A DNA stretch of 64,000 nt from Betaproteobacteria bacterium (GTDB taxonomy: Bacteria; Pseudomonadota; Gammaproteobacteria; Burkholderiales; Ga0077523). The notes beneath the pieces are model-generated. The model was given only the letters and a program-made list of their open reading frames with translations. It had not been told where the DNA came from and searched no databases. The stretch is taken from assembly GCA_016125475.1 (NCBI GenBank), contig WGLR01000002.1, forward strand, positions 62,001 to 126,000, written 5' to 3'. How positions within the stretch are numbered: the stretch's first letter is position 1; every line of letters starts with the position of its first letter. The position numbers were made by a program, and so were the translations under genes. This document shows positions 60,691-64,000 of the stretch, one piece after another.

Positions 60691-60700
60691 CCCACGCGGC

Positions 60701-60732
60701 GACCGCGACCCGTCGGCCGGGTCCCCGCGGTC
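60701..60732 (+). terminator. Hairpin between the SPOR gene and dsbA
   Basis: GACCGCG...CGCGGTC with an inner ACCCG...CGGGT gives a nearly continuous stem of about 12 bp around TCGGC, 10 bases after the stop. No T-run follows. The remaining 140 bp up to dsbA hold its ribosome site (GGAGG at 60866-60870) and no clear promoter. Confidence 0.4.
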
Positions 60733-60874
60733 ACGCGTCCCGGGCGGACGTGCACGAGACGAACGACGGCTTTTCGGGCCACGTTCCCCGCAGAACGAGC
60801 GGTGGCGACCCGGGCTTCGGCCCGTGCGATGCCGCGAACGGGGCGGGGATGGCCCATCGACCACTGGAGGTGAA

Positions 60875-61528
60875 ATGAAACGATTCGCGACATTCCTGGC
60901 TTCCCTCTGCCTGGCGCTCTCGACCGGAATCGCGTCGGCGGACGTCAGCGCACCGAAGGATTACAAGCCCCTGCCCCAGCCCCAGCCTCCCGAGACACCG
61001 GGGAAGATCGAGGTGCTCGAATTCTTCCAGTACGGCTGCAGCCACTGCTACGACTTCGAGCCCGCGATGCAGGCATGGGTCGCGAAGAAACCCAAGGACG
61101 TGGAGTTCCGCTTCGTCCCGACGGTCTGGGACGCGTCGCGCATTCCCCAGGCGAAGCTCTACTACACCCTGGAAGCGCTCGGTCTCGTGGACAAGTACCA
61201 CGACAAGATCTACGAAGGCATCCACGAGAAGCACCTGAAGCTCTGGGATCCCGAGGTCCTCAAGAAATGGGTCGCCCAGCAGCCCGGGATCGACGCGCAG
61301 AAGTTCTGGGCCGCGTACAACTCGTTCGGCGTGGACAACAACGTGCGGCACGCGGAACAGCTCACGAAGGCCTACCGGATCATGGGTACGCCGACGATCG
61401 CCGTCGCCGGTCGCTACCTCACGGGTCCGAGCCACGCCATCGGCCCGAACGGCGAGCCCGACTACGGTCGCGTACAGGAGATCATCAACGAACTGATCGC
61501 CAAGGCGCGGAAGTCCTCGGGCAAGTAG
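60875..61528 (+). CDS. dsbA: Thiol:disulfide interchange protein DsbA
   Basis: DsbA oxidises cysteines in exported proteins. The 217-residue protein has a signal peptide (about residues 1-22, ASA/D), a thioredoxin fold with active-site CSHC (C55, C58) within EFFQYGCSHCYDFEP, a helical insert, and the cis-proline in MGTPTIAV. The active-site dipeptide is SH instead of the PH of E. coli. ATG 60875 has GGAGG 4 bp upstream, which settles the start. Likely clients encoded here include LptD and PilQ. Confidence 0.96.
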   Translation: MKRFATFLASLCLALSTGIASADVSAPKDYKPLPQPQPPETPGKIEVLEFFQYGCSHCYDFEPAMQAWVAKKPKDVEFRFVPTVWDASRIPQAKLYYTLEALGLVDKYHDKIYEGIHEKHLKLWDPEVLKKWVAQQPGIDAQKFWAAYNSFGVDNNVRHAEQLTKAYRIMGTPTIAVAGRYLTGPSHAIGPNGEPDYGRVQEIINELIAKARKSSGK

Positions 61529-61558
61529 TCCCGCGTTCGCGACGCCTCGCCTTCCCGG

Positions 61559-61578
61559 GGGCCGGCGATAGCCGGCCC
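61559..61578 (+). terminator. Hairpin after dsbA
   Basis: GGGCCGGC and GCCGGCCC form a perfect 8-bp stem with a GATA loop, 30 bases after the dsbA stop. It is followed by a pyrimidine-rich stretch (TTCTCCTTCC), not a pure T-run. It probably terminates dsbA at least in part. Confidence 0.6.
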
Positions 61579-61614
61579 TTCTCCTTCCACCTTGCCACGC
61601 ACGTGCAAGGCTCC

Positions 61615-62436
61615 ATGCCCATGACGCCTCCCGGCACCGCGTTCATCACGGGCGCGTCCGACGGCATCGGTGCCGCCCTGGCCCGCCGCTACGCCGCACG
61701 CGGATGGCGGCTCGGCCTGGTGGCCCGACGGGAAGCGGCGCTCGCCGAGGTCGCTGAATCCTGTGCGGTACCCTGCAGCACGTACGCCGTCGACGTGCGG
61801 GACGGGCCGGCCCTCGCGGCCGCAGCCGCCGATTTCCTGGAACGCACGGGACCACCGGACGTCGTCATCGCAAACGCGGGCGTGAGCGCGGGGACGATCA
61901 CCGAGTTTCCGGAGGACATCGCGACGTGGCGCTGGATCCTCGACGTGAACGTGATCGGCATGGTGCAGACCCTGCAGCCTTTCGTCGGGCCGATGCGTCA
62001 GGCGGGGCGCGGCACGATCGTCGGCATTGCCAGCGTCGCAGGGTTCCGCGGCCTGCCCGGCGCGGGCGCGTACTGCGCGTCCAAGGCGGCGGCGATCACC
62101 TATCTGGAAAGCCTTCGTGTCGAACTGGCCGGCAGCGGCGTTCACGTCGTGACCATCTGCCCGGGGTACGTCGCCACCCGGATGACGGCCGCCAACCCGT
62201 ATCCCATGCCTTTCCGGATCGACGCGGACACGGCAGCCGAACGGATGGTGCGTGCGATCGACCGGCGAAAATCCTTCGTCGTCATCCCGCGTCGCATGGC
62301 CGTCGCGGCCACCCTGCTCCGTGCGCTGCCACGGCCGGTTTTCGACCGCGTGTTCCGGAACGCCGGGCGCAAGCCACGCGTCGTCCGTGACGCCGTGCCT
62401 TCCCCGCTGTCCGGAGACGACACGGGCCAGCCGTAG
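61615..62436 (+). CDS. SDR-family oxidoreductase
   Basis: A 273-residue classical short-chain dehydrogenase with all catalytic residues. TGASDGIGAALARRYA is the cofactor site near residue 13, VIANAGVS follows, and the serine and YxxxK are in GIASVAGFRGLPGAGAYCASK. The Arg pair near residues 35-38 (VARREA) suggests NADP(H). The C-terminus (about 215-250) is basic and hydrophobic (RRMAVAATLLRALPRPVFDRVF), as in membrane-associated lipid-acting SDRs. ATG 61615 is used; ATG 61621 is two codons later. Substrate unknown. It is convergent with the HAD gene. Confidence 0.85.
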   Translation: MPMTPPGTAFITGASDGIGAALARRYAARGWRLGLVARREAALAEVAESCAVPCSTYAVDVRDGPALAAAAADFLERTGPPDVVIANAGVSAGTITEFPEDIATWRWILDVNVIGMVQTLQPFVGPMRQAGRGTIVGIASVAGFRGLPGAGAYCASKAAAITYLESLRVELAGSGVHVVTICPGYVATRMTAANPYPMPFRIDADTAAERMVRAIDRRKSFVVIPRRMAVAATLLRALPRPVFDRVFRNAGRKPRVVRDAVPSPLSGDDTGQP

Positions 62437-62455
62437 ATACCCCGGGCGCGAAACG

Positions 62456-63106
62456 TCAGGAGAGTGCGAACCCGGCCAGCGCTTCGAGCTCGCGCAGTGC
62501 CTGCTCCGGACTCCCGACCTTGACCGTCTTCATCCCGAGCGCGCGTGCGGGCTTGAGGTTGATGCCGAGATCGTCGACGAAAACGGCCTCCTCGGGTGCA
62601 ACCCCGAGACGCTCGCACGCCATGAGATAGATGGCGGGCTCCGGCTTCCGCACGCCGACCTTGCTGGATTCGAGCACGAACTCGAAGAGCTCCGCGATCT
62701 CGCGCCAGGCGCGCGCGCGCGCTTCCGACACGATTTCGGGGCCGAGATCGCCGAAATTGTTCGTGATGCAGGCCGTCCGCAGGACACGACGACAGCGACG
62801 GAGCGCCTCGACCATGACGGGCCGCACCTCGCCGAAGAGCAGCCGCACGACGTCGGCGCCCGGCACACGATGACCGAGGGCGGCCGACTCCTCCGCGAAC
62901 GCAGCATCGAACTCGGCGGCCGTGATCTCCGCGCGCTCCAGCCTGGCCCACGCATTGGTGTCCGGACTCTGCGTGTTCACATGCCGCAGGAAGCCTTCCG
63001 GCAGTCCGTGGGTGGTTTCGTAACGGCGGAACGCGTCGAACGGACTCGAGGTGAAGACGCCCCCGAAGTCCCAGATGACCGCGCGGATGCCGGACTGCGC
63101 CGTCAC
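62456..63106 (-). CDS. HAD-superfamily hydrolase (subfamily IA)
   Basis: A 216-residue HAD-fold phosphatase-like protein. Motif I is VIWDFGGVF: the nucleophile Asp is present, but the second Asp of DxD is Gly, as in YihX-like members. Motif II is CITNNFG, motif III is the Lys in SSKVGVRKPEPAIYLMA, and motif IV is FVDDLGIN. The cap is the helical C1 type. It starts at GTG 63106 inside the stop of the TPR gene (GTGA), so the two are coupled. YihX acts on glucose-1-phosphate; the substrate here is unknown. Confidence 0.85.
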   Translation of the reverse strand: MTAQSGIRAVIWDFGGVFTSSPFDAFRRYETTHGLPEGFLRHVNTQSPDTNAWARLERAEITAAEFDAAFAEESAALGHRVPGADVVRLLFGEVRPVMVEALRRCRRVLRTACITNNFGDLGPEIVSEARARAWREIAELFEFVLESSKVGVRKPEPAIYLMACERLGVAPEEAVFVDDLGINLKPARALGMKTVKVGSPEQALRELEALAGFALS

Positions 63107-63576
63107 GGATGCGTCTTCCGGTACTCGTCGATCGCGCGTGCGAGATCCTTGTGCTCCTCGCAGGGGATCGGGGTGCACAGGCGCCTGAGCTCCGCGAGCT
63201 GTGCCTCGGCCTTCGCGAGCTGACCCGTCATGAGATAGGCCTCGCCGAGATACTCGCGCGCGGCCTTGTGGTCGGGATTCAGTCGGAGTGCCTCGTCGTA
63301 TTGCGCGAAGGATTCGTCGAACCGGCCCAGCTTGCGGTACGCGAAACCGAGCCAGTTGTGCGCATCCGCATTGTCGGGATTGGCGGCGATCGCCTTCTTC
63401 ATGAGATCGACCGCCCTCGCCCAGTCCTGCGCCTCGATGGCCGCCCTGCCGTCCGTCATGTTCGGATCGTCCGTCGTGTCGGCGGTGTCCGAGCCCATGT
63501 TGGCCACGGACAGGAGCGGGAAGCAGAGCAGGGCAGCCAGAGCGATCCGGCGGAAAGAGGATGGAAATCGGGACAT
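63103..63576 (-). CDS. Exported TPR-repeat protein
   Basis: A 157-residue periplasmic protein with a signal peptide (about residues 1-25, LLSVA). Three TPR-like helical pairs follow (about 45-78, 79-112 and 113-147). The canonical one is ADAHNWLGFAYRKLGRFDESFAQYDEALRLNPDH. Two cysteines near the C-terminus (LCTPIPCEEH) could form a disulfide. ATG 63576 gives a clean signal peptide; an upstream GTG at 63630 is less likely. It presumably acts as a scaffold. It overlaps the HAD gene by 4 bp. Confidence 0.8.
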   Translation of the reverse strand: MSRFPSSFRRIALAALLCFPLLSVANMGSDTADTTDDPNMTDGRAAIEAQDWARAVDLMKKAIAANPDNADAHNWLGFAYRKLGRFDESFAQYDEALRLNPDHKAAREYLGEAYLMTGQLAKAEAQLAELRRLCTPIPCEEHKDLARAIDEYRKTHP

Positions 63577-63659
63577 GATGACGTCTCCATTGATCGGGGG
63601 CCGCCCACGAACCCGCGGGGACGGCTGCACCGGACAGCGTACCGGTCGATTCTAGCCCG

Positions 63660-64000
63660 TCAGGCGGCCAGGAATCCGTCGGCGTCCAGTTCCTGGAGAA
63701 GTTGCCGGTAGTCGGCAGCGCCCTGGCTCGACGGCGCGAACGCGAAGATGTCCTTGCCGTGCATGGGACTCTCCGCGAGGGAGACCGTCTCGTGCACGCG
63801 GGTCTCGCACACGATGCCGGGAAAGGACGTCTGCAGCTCACGGAAGATCCGGAACGAGAGCTTTCGCCGGGCATCGTAGCGTGTGACCACGACACGTCGC
63901 TGGAATTTCCGCGTCCCCTTGCGTTCGAGGACGTCGAGCGCGGCATTGATCCGGTGAACGCCTTGCAGGGAAAGGTAGTCCGCGGCGACCGGAATGAGGA
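63660..64000 (-). CDS. ParA/Soj-family ATPase, C-terminal part (runs off the window)
   Basis: The last 113 or so codons of a P-loop partition-type ATPase; the N-terminal Walker A half lies beyond base 64000. The visible part has LIPVAADYLSLQGV, then VVVTRYDARRKLSFRIFREL and the typical ending with SVSLAESP-like VSLAESPMHGKDIFAFAPSSQGAADYRQL. True ParA, Soj and orphan ParA-like ATPases end this way. No parB follows on this side. Role could be chromosome, plasmid or protein-cluster positioning. Confidence 0.82.
   Translation of the reverse strand, partial: LIPVAADYLSLQGVHRINAALDVLERKGTRKFQRRVVVTRYDARRKLSFRIFRELQTSFPGIVCETRVHETVSLAESPMHGKDIFAFAPSSQGAADYRQLLQELDADGFLAA

Overview
The window looks like chromosomal DNA of a free-living, respiring betaproteobacterium. 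Base composition is high in GC throughout. Gene order is typical of that class: dusB-fis-purH-purD-hemF, lptD-surA-pdxA-rsmA, and mrcA divergent from pilMNOPQ-aroK-aroB-dgt-gltB-gltD-hemE, followed by priA and argS. The order and genus cannot be fixed from this sequence alone. I see no rRNA, tRNA, CRISPR array, insertion sequence, phage gene or integrase.

Layout. (1) 1-8.3 kb, plus strand: the end of a membrane complex related to hydrogenase-4 and complex I (HyfC partial, then HyfE, HyfF, HyfG and HyfI homologues). Its large subunit has lost all four Ni-Fe cysteine ligands, so it is an Ehr-type complex rather than a hydrogenase. It runs by stop/start overlap into ubiA, an SDR lacking its catalytic Tyr/Lys pair, ubiD and an RraA/aldolase-fold protein. 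(2) 8.3-15.1 kb: a poorly coding stretch, a His-rich glycine-zipper envelope protein, a c551-type cytochrome and a complete branched-chain amino-acid ABC transporter. (3) 15.1-25.3 kb, minus strand: amgK-murU (peptidoglycan recycling), pepP, a UbiH-like monooxygenase, then dusB-fis-purH-purD-hemF and a short unknown gene. (4) 25.3-36 kb: lptD-surA-pdxA-rsmA, convergent with gloA and rubredoxin; then thiE-hemL, cytochrome c4, engB, a probable anti-Shine-Dalgarno small RNA on the minus strand, and hemB. (5) 36-40 kb, minus strand: a YcgR-like PilZ protein, a nucleotidyltransferase-like unknown, and penicillin-binding protein 1A. (6) 40-60.7 kb, plus strand: the type IV pilus alignment/secretin operon, shikimate genes, dgt, glutamate synthase, hemE, priA, argS and an FtsN-like SPOR protein. 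(7) 60.7-64 kb: dsbA, an SDR, and on the minus strand a HAD hydrolase, a TPR protein and the end of a ParA-type ATPase.

How it fits together. Most of the window is housekeeping: cell envelope (LptD, SurA, PBP1A, AmgK/MurU, FtsN-like, DsbA), tetrapyrrole synthesis (hemF, hemL, hemB, hemE in separate units), quinone synthesis (ubiA, ubiD, ubiH-like) and respiration (two cytochromes c, the Ehr-like complex). Translational coupling is dense, with many ATGA, GTGA and TGATG junctions.

The items most worth following up are: the cysteine-less Ehr complex joined to quinone genes; the small RNA between engB and hemB with CU-rich anti-SD loops; two perfect DnaA boxes between hemE and priA; the SDR without YxxxK; the long-range inverted repeat ahead of gltB; and LptD with only two cysteines.
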